NCBI GenBank assembly: GCA_029781865.1
Contig: JAKOVW010000054.1
Coordinates: 276,017 to 340,016, forward strand
Length of the DNA: 64,000 nt
Source of the DNA: Bacteroidota bacterium
GTDB taxonomy: Bacteria > Bacteroidota > Bacteroidia > Chitinophagales > Saprospiraceae
Reading direction: 5' to 3'
Position numbers and translations under genes: made by a program. Under the pieces are notes generated by a model, which was not told the origin of the DNA, searched no databases, and saw only the letters and a program-made list of their open reading frames with translations. Shown here one piece after another: positions 34,293 to 43,509 of the stretch; the first letter of the stretch is position 1; every line of letters begins with the position of its first letter.

Positions 34293-36089
34293 TCAAATTT
34301 TAATAATCTTAAACGTCTGAATATTATTATTTTCTTTGATTACATTCATCAAATAAAAACCATTGGAAATTGATGAAACATCATAAGATGTTTTGCTGAA
34401 GCCTGCCGGAAACAAAGTATTCCATTGCATTAATCTGTTTCCTGTAAGATCACTAAGGACAACAATAGCATTAATATTTTTGTCCAAATTTGATTCCAGA
34501 TAAATGGTTTGATTATTATAATTTTGAATGAAAGCACTATTTTGAGAATTCACTTGTTCATTAGCGGTATTAATTTTACAGGACAACACTCGCCTGACCT
34601 GTCCTCTGATTTCTCCGGCAGGATTAGCAGCTGTATGATTATTGATATAGCCCCGGTCGGCATTTATTTTTGTTGCTATGACTCCGGTAATGGGTACGGC
34701 TTTGCTCGCAACAGGATTGGGCAGATCAAGACTGAGTAATGTGGTTCCATTCGCACCGAATGCACCGTCGTATAGCCGGGTCGTCGTAGCATCCCCATTG
34801 ACCCCATCTGTAATTATGCCATAGTCCATTTCAGTGTTTGCCTTATTTATAGCTACGTATGCAGCACCATATCCATTGACATTTTTCTTAGGTGCTTCCT
34901 GATCCCCACAGAGATCAAATGTAAAGGAGTTCATGATATTATTTTCGGATTGACCGCGGATTTCTCCGTTTGGATTTGCTGATGAATGAATATTAAAATA
35001 CAACTCATCTTTTAAAAATGAAGTGAATACATCATCACCAAGAACAGTTTTACCAGAATAAATACCGGGTATTAATAGATTGAGTGGAATGACAACAGGA
35101 CCATCAATACCCACCGCTGCCTGATGAATATGAGCTCCAATCGGAGTAATTCCGGTGTATCCCATGGTATATCGCAGGGTATCTAAAGTAGCATTAATCG
35201 ATGTGATAGCATACGCTTTGGCAGTTGTAGTTACCGGTGGCACTTCCTGATCGCCATTTAATAATGCAGATGAATTGATTCCATGGTTGAAGGATAGATC
35301 TGCACGAATTTCACCAGTTGGTTTTGCGGAAGTACTAATCGTAATATAGGCCATATTATTAGTTAGTTGCGCAAAACTATTTTTTACAATACTGGTGTCT
35401 TCAATAGTACCGGTAATAAAATCGCCGGCTACTAAATCGGCCAATAAGTCGCCATTAGATCCCGGTGAGCCTATGCGCAATTGTGCAGCAGTTACCGGAC
35501 CGGACAAGCCGACAGGCAATATCTGATATTGCATGCGGGTTAAATTCTGAGAATATCGCAAAGTGCCTAATGCAAATCCTGTAGGAGTAGAATCAGGTGG
35601 AACCACATAACTACCCGAAGCAATAACCGGAATAATATATTCAGACTTCATAACAAGCTGGCCCCTTATTTCACCATTCGGATGACCCGCAGTATGCACA
35701 TTGATATAAATCTGACCGTTTTGAGCCATCTGTATAAATCCGGCCGGTAACGGAATATTTGCTTTAATACGGTTGCCTGAAACGAAGGTACTCAGATCAA
35801 GAAAAACAGGTCCGTTAGCCCCGCTGAATCCCTGATGCAAATTGCATCCTAGTACGGCTCCTGTCAGATTGGTAAAAAGACCATGTATCAAAACTTCCTT
35901 CCTGTCTTCTGACAATAAAAATGTGACCATTCCCAATGCATCACCCCTAACCATTGGAACTTCATTGTCTGTATTCATTCTTGCAACAAACATAATTTGC
36001 CCGTTTGAAGCTTTCAGTGGAGTAGCATTCATGCTTAAAATCATGAAACTTAAGAAAACAAAATAGTAACACACACTTTTCATGGCCAT
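34293..36089 (-). CDS. Secreted protein with four CHRD domains and T9SS sorting domain (paralog 1)
   Basis: The 598-residue product has a signal peptide (alternative ATG two codons in, MKSVCYYFVF), then four CHRD-type repeats of about 120 residues. Each repeat carries a DxEVPP/GDQEVPP-like start, HxxxxGxNGPV or HQAAVGIDGPV, and an end of the form INxHTAxxPNGEIRGQ. The last 85 residues are a T9SS type A sorting domain ending in YLMNVIKENNNIQTFKIIKI. CHRD was first seen in chordin and is common in bacterial surface proteins, where its ligand is unknown. It is followed by a close paralog on the same strand; the two likely arose by tandem duplication. Some repeat motifs are weaker than in the paralog (TRLYDGAFGANG in place of an H-I-H site). 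Confidence 0.9.
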   Translation of the reverse strand: MAMKSVCYYFVFLSFMILSMNATPLKASNGQIMFVARMNTDNEVPMVRGDALGMVTFLLSEDRKEVLIHGLFTNLTGAVLGCNLHQGFSGANGPVFLDLSTFVSGNRIKANIPLPAGFIQMAQNGQIYINVHTAGHPNGEIRGQLVMKSEYIIPVIASGSYVVPPDSTPTGFALGTLRYSQNLTRMQYQILPVGLSGPVTAAQLRIGSPGSNGDLLADLVAGDFITGTIEDTSIVKNSFAQLTNNMAYITISTSAKPTGEIRADLSFNHGINSSALLNGDQEVPPVTTTAKAYAITSINATLDTLRYTMGYTGITPIGAHIHQAAVGIDGPVVIPLNLLIPGIYSGKTVLGDDVFTSFLKDELYFNIHSSANPNGEIRGQSENNIMNSFTFDLCGDQEAPKKNVNGYGAAYVAINKANTEMDYGIITDGVNGDATTTRLYDGAFGANGTTLLSLDLPNPVASKAVPITGVIATKINADRGYINNHTAANPAGEIRGQVRRVLSCKINTANEQVNSQNSAFIQNYNNQTIYLESNLDKNINAIVVLSDLTGNRLMQWNTLFPAGFSKTSYDVSSISNGFYLMNVIKENNNIQTFKIIKI

Positions 36090-36227
36090 GCTTTTAATGT
36101 ATAAAATTGAATATCGAAACCTTATTAGTGAGCTCTGAATTTAAGAATCATTCAGCAATAACAAATTTACCCATTTTCGCTGACAACGGAAAATTTTATT
36201 TCTACAATGGTGCCTCCCATAAATACA

Positions 36228-36256
36228 AAAGTCCACTCTTTTTGAGAATGGACTTT
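36228..36256. terminator. 12-bp hairpin between the two CHRD genes
   Basis: AAAGTCCACTCT, loop TTTTG, AGAATGGACTTT: eleven of twelve positions pair. It sits about 20 bases from the stop codon of the right-hand CHRD gene, which is transcribed towards it, and would serve as its terminator. Confidence 0.65.
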
Positions 36257-36275
36257 CGCATTAAAAATGAAAAAT

Positions 36276-38081
36276 TTATTGCTTTACAAATTTTAACGAT
36301 CTGACCGAATTGTTTTCATCGACTATATTAAGCAAATAAAAGCCGGATGAAAGGAATTCCACTTGAAATGAAGTTTCAGAAATACCGGGAATGAATTTGG
36401 TCTTTGGCCATTGAACCAATTGTTTTCCGGAAATATCACTTACATAAACTGTGGCAAGTGCATTTTTATCTACACTTGTATTAAGAATAATTTCATCACT
36501 AATCAAATTAGATTTTAGTGATAAATCATGTATTGCACTTTCAACCGTAGCTACGTTGATTGCACATGACAATTGCCTGCGTATTTGTCCGCGTATTTCC
36601 CCGGCTGGATTTGTACTGGTATGCACATTCATATAAGCTCCATCGAGGTCTATTTTTCCTCCAACTGTTCCCGTTATGGGTAAATAGTCCACATACAAAG
36701 GTTGAGGCTTTTCCAATGCCAGGATTACAGGACCACTGCTTCCAAATGCTCCATCGTGTATATGTGCAGCTGTGGCTGTATTTGTCAGGTCATTGACGGC
36801 TAATCCATAAATGAGCTCTGTATTGGATTTGTTTACAGCAACGAATCCGGCGCCATATCCTTTGACGGTTTTCTTAGGCGCTTCCTGGTCTCCGCATAAA
36901 TCGAAAGCATATGATTTTAACAGATTGCTTTCAAATTGTCCGCGTATTTCTCCGGCTGGATGTGCGGATGAATGAATGTTGAAATACAAATCATCTTTCA
37001 TGAAAGAAGTCACATTATCACTGCTGATCGCTGTTTTACCAAAATAAATTCCCGGAAAGGCTGTCGGAGATAATGGAATAATTACGGCTCCTGCCACACC
37101 TGCGGTTGATTTATGAATATGCGCTGCGGTAGGTACAATTCCTGAGCTCACCAATATGTAACTAATGGAATCCAGTTTCGGAAAATCCAAAGCAGCATAT
37201 CCAAATCCCTGTGCCGTGGTTGTAACCGGAGGTGTTTCCTGATCACCATTTAATAAAGCCGTTGCATTATTTGGATTATCAATGACCACTTGTCCCCTGA
37301 TTTCTCCATCTGGATGTGCAGCGGTATGAACATTCAGATACAAGGAATCCGTATAGGCTGCATAGAACAGATCTCCCACCAGGGTTGGATCATCTATGAA
37401 TCCGGTAATAAACTCTCCGGTGTTCAGAGGAGCTGCAACTGCACCATTCATTGAACTCAGTCCATAATGGAGGTGAGCTGCTGTTACCGGACCAGATAAA
37501 CCCGTAGGTTTAATCTGATATTCCATACGTGTCAGGTTTTGAGAAAAACGGAGAGCTCCCAATCCAACACCTGTAGTACTCACAGGCGGTATTTCATTCG
37601 AGCCTTGTGCCAATACCGGTAAGATTACTTCAGACATCCAGGTCAGCTGTCCTCGAATTTCGCCATCTGGATTTGCGGCAGTATGAACATTTATATATAA
37701 ATTATAATCCACTGCAGCGGCAAAAATCAAATCAGCCTGAATGGGCAATTTGCCTTTGATGGTATTCCCGGAGACCAAAGCGGAAAGATCTACTACGACC
37801 GGCCCTGAATCTTCGGTGGATCCAAGGTGAATATGACATCCGGTTACAGGTCCTGTAAGATCCGTAAAGACGCCATGTACAAAGGCTTCCTTTCTGTCTT
37901 CAGAAAACAATATGGTCACCAATCCCTGCCCGTCTCCAATAATTGGCGGCACTTCATCTCCGCAGGACATGATTGCCACAAACATCATTTGACCATTTCC
38001 GGCTTTCAGAATTTCAGGAAAGAATGAGCTTGCAAATAGTAAAATCATTCCAAAGTGAGTAAAAAGATTTTTCATACACAT
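36276..38081 (-). CDS. Secreted protein with four CHRD domains and T9SS sorting domain (paralog 2)
   Basis: The 601-residue protein starts with a signal peptide (an ATG two codons in, MKNLFTHFGMILL, is the likelier start). Four CHRD repeats follow, with intact HIHxGxxGxxGPVV motifs (CHIHLGSTEDSGPVV, AHLHYGLSS, AHIHKSTAGVAGAVI, AHIHDGAFGSSGPVI) and INVHTAANPDGEIRGQ-type ends. The C-terminal 80 residues form a T9SS type A sorting domain (FYLLNIVDENNSVRSLKFVKQ). It is collinear with paralog 1 over its whole length, including GDQEAPKK in repeat four. Likely surface-anchored or released by T9SS; ligand unknown. 186 bp separate its stop from the next gene's start. Confidence 0.92.
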   Translation of the reverse strand: MCMKNLFTHFGMILLFASSFFPEILKAGNGQMMFVAIMSCGDEVPPIIGDGQGLVTILFSEDRKEAFVHGVFTDLTGPVTGCHIHLGSTEDSGPVVVDLSALVSGNTIKGKLPIQADLIFAAAVDYNLYINVHTAANPDGEIRGQLTWMSEVILPVLAQGSNEIPPVSTTGVGLGALRFSQNLTRMEYQIKPTGLSGPVTAAHLHYGLSSMNGAVAAPLNTGEFITGFIDDPTLVGDLFYAAYTDSLYLNVHTAAHPDGEIRGQVVIDNPNNATALLNGDQETPPVTTTAQGFGYAALDFPKLDSISYILVSSGIVPTAAHIHKSTAGVAGAVIIPLSPTAFPGIYFGKTAISSDNVTSFMKDDLYFNIHSSAHPAGEIRGQFESNLLKSYAFDLCGDQEAPKKTVKGYGAGFVAVNKSNTELIYGLAVNDLTNTATAAHIHDGAFGSSGPVILALEKPQPLYVDYLPITGTVGGKIDLDGAYMNVHTSTNPAGEIRGQIRRQLSCAINVATVESAIHDLSLKSNLISDEIILNTSVDKNALATVYVSDISGKQLVQWPKTKFIPGISETSFQVEFLSSGFYLLNIVDENNSVRSLKFVKQ

Positions 38082-38209
38082 TTAATTTTAAATGATAAAA
38101 AGGGTTACTAAAAAAGTGAAAAGTTGAAGTGAAAATTTTGGGAAAGGGAATTCGCAAAACAAATCTAAACAAAAAAACGAAACATTATAATGAAATCAGG
38201 AACTTTAAT

Positions 38210-39157
38210 TTATTCCAGAATTTTTTTAACAGATTTGATGACATCTGACACCCCGAGACCATATTTTTCAAGTAATTCCAATGGTTTACCGGATTCGCCA
38301 AAAGTATCATTGACCGCAACGTATTCTTGACGGCAGGGATGATATCTCACCAGTACCTGTGCTATAGAATCTCCCAGTCCGCCTGCACGTTGATGTTCTT
38401 CGCAACTCACAACGCGGTTTGTTTTGCGAACAGACTTTAAGATGGCCTGTTCATCCAATGGCTTAATTGTATGAATATTGATTAATTCACAATCGATACC
38501 TTCTTGTTCCAATATTCTGACCGCTTCCAGCGCTTGCCATAACATATGACCGGTTGCAAAAATACTGAGGTCTTTTCCCTCTTTGAGCACCAGTGCTTTT
38601 CCGATTTCAAATTCCTCATTCTCGAGAAAAACCGGCCAGTCGGGTCTCCCGAACCTCAGATAGACAGGTCCTTTATAATTGGAAATTGCAATTGCCGCTT
38701 TCTTCGTCTGAGAGGCATCTGCCGGATTGATCACACACATTCCCGGCAACATCTTCATCATTCCAATGTCTTCCAGAATCTGATGAGTAGCACCGTCTTC
38801 TCCAAGTGTTACACCAGCGTGTGAAGCACAGATTTTTACATTCTTTCCGGAATAGGCAATAGATTGTCTGATCTGATCATATACGCGTCCTGTGCTGAAA
38901 TTGGCAAACGTACCGGTATATGGAATTTTACCCATGGTTGCCATTCCTGCAGCCATGCCCATCATGTTTGCTTCTGCGACTCCTGTTTGAAAAAAACGTT
39001 CCGGAAATTCTTTTTCAAATGCATCCATCTTCAGTGAGCCAATCAAATCAGCGCACAATCCAACTACTTGTGGATTATTTCTTCCTGCTTCGAGAAATCC
39101 TTCTCCAAACCCATTCCGGGTTGCTGATTTTTTTGTCGATTGATATTTATCCCACAT
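38210..39157 (-). CDS. Transketolase, C-terminal (pyrimidine-binding) subunit
   Basis: The 315-residue protein equals the second half of transketolase: the Pyr domain with FQTGVAEANMMGMAAGMAT (catalytic Glu), FSTGRVYDQIRQSIAYS, ASHAGVTLGEDGATHQ, and the C-terminal transketolase domain (SCEEHQRAGGLGDSIAQVLV). With the neighbouring PP-domain subunit it forms a heteromeric transketolase of the kind common in Bacteroidota, Firmicutes and archaea. It transfers two-carbon units between sugar phosphates in the non-oxidative pentose phosphate pathway, using thiamine diphosphate. It lies 112 bp downstream of the N-terminal subunit gene, on the same strand. Confidence 0.92.
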   Translation of the reverse strand: MWDKYQSTKKSATRNGFGEGFLEAGRNNPQVVGLCADLIGSLKMDAFEKEFPERFFQTGVAEANMMGMAAGMATMGKIPYTGTFANFSTGRVYDQIRQSIAYSGKNVKICASHAGVTLGEDGATHQILEDIGMMKMLPGMCVINPADASQTKKAAIAISNYKGPVYLRFGRPDWPVFLENEEFEIGKALVLKEGKDLSIFATGHMLWQALEAVRILEQEGIDCELINIHTIKPLDEQAILKSVRKTNRVVSCEEHQRAGGLGDSIAQVLVRYHPCRQEYVAVNDTFGESGKPLELLEKYGLGVSDVIKSVKKILE

Positions 39158-39269
39158 GAATCGTCTGCTGTTTTGGTTGTTGGAAAATAATTCCGGATTC
39201 TGATTCTTGTTTAGTAAATGCTATTGGTCAGAGTAAAAATTCGTAGTTGATATTATTCCTGTTCGAATG

Positions 39270-40112
39270 TTAAAAATCGCCCAACGTTTCTTCCAGCTGC
39301 GCGAGTGCAATTTCCGTTTGTTCTGCATTCGGAGCCACACCATGCCATTTATAATTGCCTTCCATAAAATCGACACCACAACCCATAATGGTTTTCATTA
39401 GTATTACAACTGGCTTCTTCTCGCCCGTTTTTGATATCGCTAATTCAAAAGTGGAAATAACATCTTCCATATCATTTCCATTCATCAATAAAACTTCCCA
39501 GCCAAAGCTTTCCCATTTGCCTGGAAGATTTCCCAATGAAATCACTTTATCATTCGGGCCATCTATTTGCTGTCCGTTCCAGTCAACTGTGACGATTAAA
39601 TTATCAATTTTATAATGGGCTGCTGCCATAAGTGCTTCCCAAATTTGACCTTCCTGCAATTCGCCATCACCCGTCAAAGCAAATACCAATCCGGGATCTT
39701 TATCAAGCCGCTTGGCCAGGGCAGCACCTAAGGCGACACTTACTCCCTGTCCCAGTGAACCAGATGACATCCGAACGCCGGGCAAACCTTCATGTGTCGT
39801 CGGATGCCCTTGGAGCCTTGAATTTATTTTGCGAAATGTGTTTAATTCTTCCACCGGAAAATAACCGCTTCTGGCTAGTGCGGAATAAAATACAGGTGAT
39901 ATATGCCCATTCGACAAGAAAAAGACGTCTTCTCCTTTGCCTTCCATACTAAATGGTAGCTTCTTGCGCAAAATCCTGAAATAAAGTGCAGTAAAAAACT
40001 CAGCACAACCTAAGGATCCTCCCGGATGCCCACTGGCACAACGGGATGTCTGGCGAATGATATCGCGTCGGATTTGGGTTGCAATTCGCTTGAGCTCAGG
40101 TATGGGAATCAT
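39270..40112 (-). CDS. Transketolase, N-terminal (PP, thiamine-diphosphate-binding) subunit
   Basis: From the ATG (MIPIPELKRIATQIRRDIIR) the protein has 280 residues, the PP half of transketolase. Visible are ASGHPGGSLGCAEFFTALYF, LSNGHISPVFYSALARSG, HPTTHEGLPGVRMSSGSLGQ, and the ThDP motif GDGELQEGQIWEALMAAAHY with IVTVDWNGQQIDG. A TTG three codons upstream is less likely. It is upstream of the C-terminal subunit in the same operon. Both halves have their own start and full length, so this is a natural split enzyme, not a frameshifted gene. Confidence 0.93.
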   Translation of the reverse strand: MIPIPELKRIATQIRRDIIRQTSRCASGHPGGSLGCAEFFTALYFRILRKKLPFSMEGKGEDVFFLSNGHISPVFYSALARSGYFPVEELNTFRKINSRLQGHPTTHEGLPGVRMSSGSLGQGVSVALGAALAKRLDKDPGLVFALTGDGELQEGQIWEALMAAAHYKIDNLIVTVDWNGQQIDGPNDKVISLGNLPGKWESFGWEVLLMNGNDMEDVISTFELAISKTGEKKPVVILMKTIMGCGVDFMEGNYKWHGVAPNAEQTEIALAQLEETLGDF

Positions 40113-40249
40113 TAAGCGCAAAAGTATATAAAGAATTTATAATATCTATAATTTAATAATTTGAATTTCCGGGTAAAAACCGGGAATGAACTGATTTAAA
40201 CCAGCTTTCCATTTGAGAAGACACTAAATACTTTCAGACTGATAAAAGC

Positions 40250-41080
40250 TTATCTTTTAAGCCATTTCACAAAAAAGAGGATCTGCTTAGTATAGCTGTC
40301 TTTCCAGTACTCCAAAGTATGTCCTCCCGGTTTTTCCAGATATTCATGATCCATTTTTTTTTGTAAAAGCCTTTCATGAAATTTTCGGTTCACATCCAAA
40401 AAAAAATCACCGGTGCCACAATCAATCCAGATTTTAAGATTCGTTGCATTCATTTTATCCAACAAATAATAACAACTGTATTCTTTCCAGATTTCCATAT
40501 TTTCGGTAAAGGGACCTAAAAGCACCTGCAGATTCCAGTCATTATAAAAAGGCAATAAGTCCAAACCTCCACTACTGGAACCAACGAGTCCAAATACATC
40601 CGGATGTTTTAAAGCCAGATACATTGCGCCATGTCCACCCATACTGACTCCGCTAATTCCTCTGGATTCCGGTCGATTGAAGGTCTTATAATGGGAGTCA
40701 ATATATCCGGTTATTTCTTCGGCAAAGTATGTTTCGAATTTCCTGTTTTTCTGCACGGGACTATTCAAATACCAACTATCGTGATCTCCGTCCGGACAGA
40801 TGATTACCAGCTGATATAAATCCGCCCATTGCTTCATTTGTGTTGCAATGTCATACCATCCGGCAAAATTTCCGCTATGCCCGTGCAGCAAATAAAGCGA
40901 TGGAAATTTTTTAGTTGTATTCTTGTGCGAATCCGGTAACACGATCAAAGCAGGATACGATTTGCCCATGGATGGGCTTGGAATTAAAATCGTGTCGATC
41001 TGAGCACTATAAAGACTTACCCAAGCCAACATTGAAAATACGATTGGAACGATCAAATTCCTTCTATTCGAATAAATCAT
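40250..41080 (-). CDS. Exported esterase, EstD/esterase-A-like alpha/beta hydrolase
   Basis: The ATG giving MIYSNRRNLIVPIVFSMLAW begins a signal peptide (276 residues); eight codons upstream start at a TTG. The S-formylglutathione hydrolase/antigen-85-like fold is shown by YLLHGHSGNFAGWY, the nucleophile elbow GVSMGGHGAM (Ser near 145), DCGTGDFF (Asp) and GGHTLEYW (His). Proteins of this group hydrolyse feruloyl or acetyl esters on polysaccharides, or act as tributyrin esterases; the substrate is not given by the sequence. It is divergent from the acyltransferase gene, with 56 bp between start codons. Confidence 0.88.
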   Translation of the reverse strand: MIYSNRRNLIVPIVFSMLAWVSLYSAQIDTILIPSPSMGKSYPALIVLPDSHKNTTKKFPSLYLLHGHSGNFAGWYDIATQMKQWADLYQLVIICPDGDHDSWYLNSPVQKNRKFETYFAEEITGYIDSHYKTFNRPESRGISGVSMGGHGAMYLALKHPDVFGLVGSSSGGLDLLPFYNDWNLQVLLGPFTENMEIWKEYSCYYLLDKMNATNLKIWIDCGTGDFFLDVNRKFHERLLQKKMDHEYLEKPGGHTLEYWKDSYTKQILFFVKWLKR

Positions 41081-41136
41081 GCCTGATAAAATAAATCCAT
41101 GCAAGGTATTGGAATCCTGCTATTTTTGAGCAGGCC

Positions 41137-42102
41137 ATGAATAAAAAACATTTGTATTCCATTGATATGCTTCGGGGGATTGTTGCCCTATTGGTCTGCA
41201 TGTATCATTTGACGGAAGGTTTTTTTACTGAAGGAAGCATATTGAGAACTATTTTTTCACGCGGTTATCTGGGAGTTGAAATCTTTTTTGTCATCAGTGG
41301 ATTTGTAATTCCATTCACGATGTTTAAGAGCAACTATGTTCACAAAGATGCCGGAGTCTTTATGCTCCGCCGGTTAATCCGCCTGGAACCCGCATATTGG
41401 TGCAGTATCGCTTTGATTTTTTTTGGAGAATACATTTCTACTTTCTTCAGATTTTATAAAGACAAGGTGATCGTATTTAATTGGAAAGACCTGCTTTACC
41501 ACGTTCTTCATCTGAATGATTTCCTTTCCAAACCATGGTTAAGAGGTATTTATTGGAGTTTGGCTATTGAAATTCAATATTATCTTTTAATGGCATTGAT
41601 TTTTCCGTATCTCATTTTCAGGAATAAAAAAATCAGTTATCTCCTGATGCTTGCATTTTGTCTGGGCCGATGGTTGAATTGGGATCATACTGTATTTTAT
41701 TACGGCTGTCATTTTGTAATTGGCATGTTGCTTTTTAACGCGTATATTGAAAAAATATCCGTCAAAGAATTAGTATATAGTTTAATCATAGTATTTGCAT
41801 TGACTTATTGGTGTTTTGATTTCTATCATTTATCCGCTGTGATCTCCGGAGTATTATTTATTTACCATTTTGATTATCTCATTAAACCAATTGCTTTTCT
41901 CGGTAAGATTTCCTATTCCTTTTATCTTATCCATATTCAAATTGGTTGGTCTGTCCTGGATTTTTTGTTGCGCTATTATCCGGATGGCAATAAAATTGCA
42001 TTTCTGATTTATAGTGTTCTCGCCGCAGTATTTGCATCCTACCTCTTTTATCTGATCATAGAAAAACCGAGTCATAAGCTGGCGAGAAGCATTGGATCAT
42101 GA
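41137..42102 (+). CDS. Acyltransferase 3 family membrane protein (OafA/YrhL-like)
   Basis: The 321-residue polytopic protein begins with SIDMLRGIVALLVCMYHL, which carries the acyltransferase-3 signature R-x(n)-H, followed by YLGVEIFFVISGFVI and RRLIRLEPAYW. About nine or ten hydrophobic segments are visible. These enzymes move acetyl or other acyl groups across the inner membrane to O-antigens, capsular sugars or peptidoglycan. The C-terminal SGNH domain of some members is missing. It is not in a polysaccharide cluster, so the acceptor cannot be stated. The gene starts in a tight divergent arrangement with the esterase. Confidence 0.93.
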   Translation: MNKKHLYSIDMLRGIVALLVCMYHLTEGFFTEGSILRTIFSRGYLGVEIFFVISGFVIPFTMFKSNYVHKDAGVFMLRRLIRLEPAYWCSIALIFFGEYISTFFRFYKDKVIVFNWKDLLYHVLHLNDFLSKPWLRGIYWSLAIEIQYYLLMALIFPYLIFRNKKISYLLMLAFCLGRWLNWDHTVFYYGCHFVIGMLLFNAYIEKISVKELVYSLIIVFALTYWCFDFYHLSAVISGVLFIYHFDYLIKPIAFLGKISYSFYLIHIQIGWSVLDFLLRYYPDGNKIAFLIYSVLAAVFASYLFYLIIEKPSHKLARSIGS

Positions 42103-42394
42103 TGAAAAAACGGGGTATAATTTTAAAATTAAACCTGTGTTAACTTTAATAATGAACATCGATTAACGAATAATGAAGTATGAAGTAAAGAGAGCTCAGA
42201 ATTGTTCTGAATTATAATTGCTCCACTAAAAATAAAGATATTTTAAAGCTGAGATTACATTCAGTATAATTAGTACCGCAAGAATAATCTATGTAGTGAT
42301 CCGGTTTTCAGTTCTATTTTGATGCGTTTGATCAAGAGGAAATGTTAACTGGCGAAGAACATTTGCTTAAATATATACAAGCTCAGTTCCGTTT
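42103..42394. other. Intergenic stretch between convergent genes, nothing recognised
   Basis: About 290 AT-rich bases between the acyltransferase and LpxD-like genes. No protein-like ORF, tandem repeat or tRNA seen. Confidence 0.4.
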
Positions 42395-43321
42395 TTATTT
42401 CTTTTGATATTGTTCTGCCAATATCCGCAATGCAGCCATTTCCTTCAATTTTAATCTTGCTTCTTCACAGGGTATACCGAAATAGGTTTTTCCGGATTCC
42501 AGATTTTTGCCCACGCCCGACTTTGCCAAAACGGTTACATGATCTCCGATCAATAAATTTTGCGTGATTCCCACCTGTCCGTAAAATACACAATGATCCC
42601 CGATGATTGTTTTTCCAGCAATGCCTACCTGTGAAGCAATCAGGCAATGTTTGCCAATGACCACTCCGTGTCCTATTTGTACCTGGCAATCAATTTTTGT
42701 TCCTTCTCCAATTATGGTGTCACCGGAAACTCCTTTATTGATAGTACAGCCCGAACCAATATCTACGTGATCGTAGATGATCACTCTTCCGCCTGATCTC
42801 CACTTCTTATATCCCTGCGCCGTTTTCTTATAATAAAAAGCATCCGATCCGATTATCACTCCGGGTTGTATTTTGACGTGATCTCCTATCACTGTAAATT
42901 CACCAATCACGGTGTTGCTTTGAATGTAAGAATGTGCTCCGATGACCACATGATGACCTAACACTACATTTGGTTCTATTATGGCGGTCGGATGCACAAC
43001 AGCTGTATCCGAAATTGCTTTAGTTTGGGGTATAACGGGCCGGAATTCCAATACCAATTGATTGTAAATTTCGAATGGTTCGTCTGCTACCAATAATGTT
43101 TTACCCGCAGGAACTTCGGTTTCTTTATTGATTAAAATTACCGTTGCTGCAGAATGGATGGACTTGCTGTAATATTTCTCCGCATCCACAAATGTCAAAT
43201 CCCCTTCTTCGACTTTATGAATTTCATTGATGCCATAAATCAATTGAGTTTCATTGCCAATCAATTTCATATTGAAACGCTTCGCAAGTTCTTTAACCGG
43301 TATAGGAATATGAAGTTTCAT
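42395..43321 (-). CDS. UDP-3-O-acylglucosamine N-acyltransferase, LpxD-like
   Basis: The 308-residue protein has an N-terminal UDP-binding-like domain (INEIHKVEEGDLTFVDAEKY) and then a left-handed beta-helix of hexapeptide repeats from about residue 105. The LpxD His stretch reads VQIGHGVVIG in place of the more common VQIAHNVxIG, and the GSDGFGY motif is GSDAFYYKKTAQGY. LpxD adds the second (N-linked) acyl chain in lipid A synthesis. It is about 30-40 residues shorter than E. coli LpxD because the C-terminal helical region is short. Bacteroidota often carry both a canonical and a divergent LpxD; this could be the divergent one, so no symbol is given. A heptad array fills the upstream region. 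Confidence 0.82.
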   Translation of the reverse strand: MKLHIPIPVKELAKRFNMKLIGNETQLIYGINEIHKVEEGDLTFVDAEKYYSKSIHSAATVILINKETEVPAGKTLLVADEPFEIYNQLVLEFRPVIPQTKAISDTAVVHPTAIIEPNVVLGHHVVIGAHSYIQSNTVIGEFTVIGDHVKIQPGVIIGSDAFYYKKTAQGYKKWRSGGRVIIYDHVDIGSGCTINKGVSGDTIIGEGTKIDCQVQIGHGVVIGKHCLIASQVGIAGKTIIGDHCVFYGQVGITQNLLIGDHVTVLAKSGVGKNLESGKTYFGIPCEEARLKLKEMAALRILAEQYQKK

Positions 43322-43363
43322 ACGCTAAATTTACTTTGTGTATATCTTGATCAAAATGAATTC

Positions 43364-43503
43364 TAATTACTAATCAATTACTAATTACTAATTACTATCA
43401 ACTAACTGCTAACTGCCAACTACTAACTGCTAATTACTAACTGCTAACTGCCAACTACTAACTGCCAACTACTAACTGCTAACTATTAACTGTTAACTGC
43501 TAT
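43364..43503. repeat. Heptad (period-7) array, RCTAACT type
   Basis: From 43388 to 43503 at least 17 units read in perfect seven-base register: ACTAATT, ACTATCA, ACTAACT, GCTAACT, GCCAACT, ACTAACT, GCTAATT and so on to GCTATCC. Before that are looser CTAATTA units. It lies between the polA stop and the LpxD-like start. The first four bases of most units fit RCYA, as in GCTAGGA, ACTAGGA and GCCAGGA of the other arrays, while the last three differ (ACT against GGA). Confidence 0.92.
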
Positions 43504-43509
43504 CCCTTC

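Noticed and set aside
38210..40112. Frameshifted transketolase
   Set aside because: The two parts have their own ATG starts, 112 bp between them, and match the well-known split enzyme halves.
43364..43503. Promoter or operator of the LpxD-like gene
   Set aside because: The array is a low-complexity tandem repeat with no -33/-7 match inside it; any regulatory effect is unsupported.
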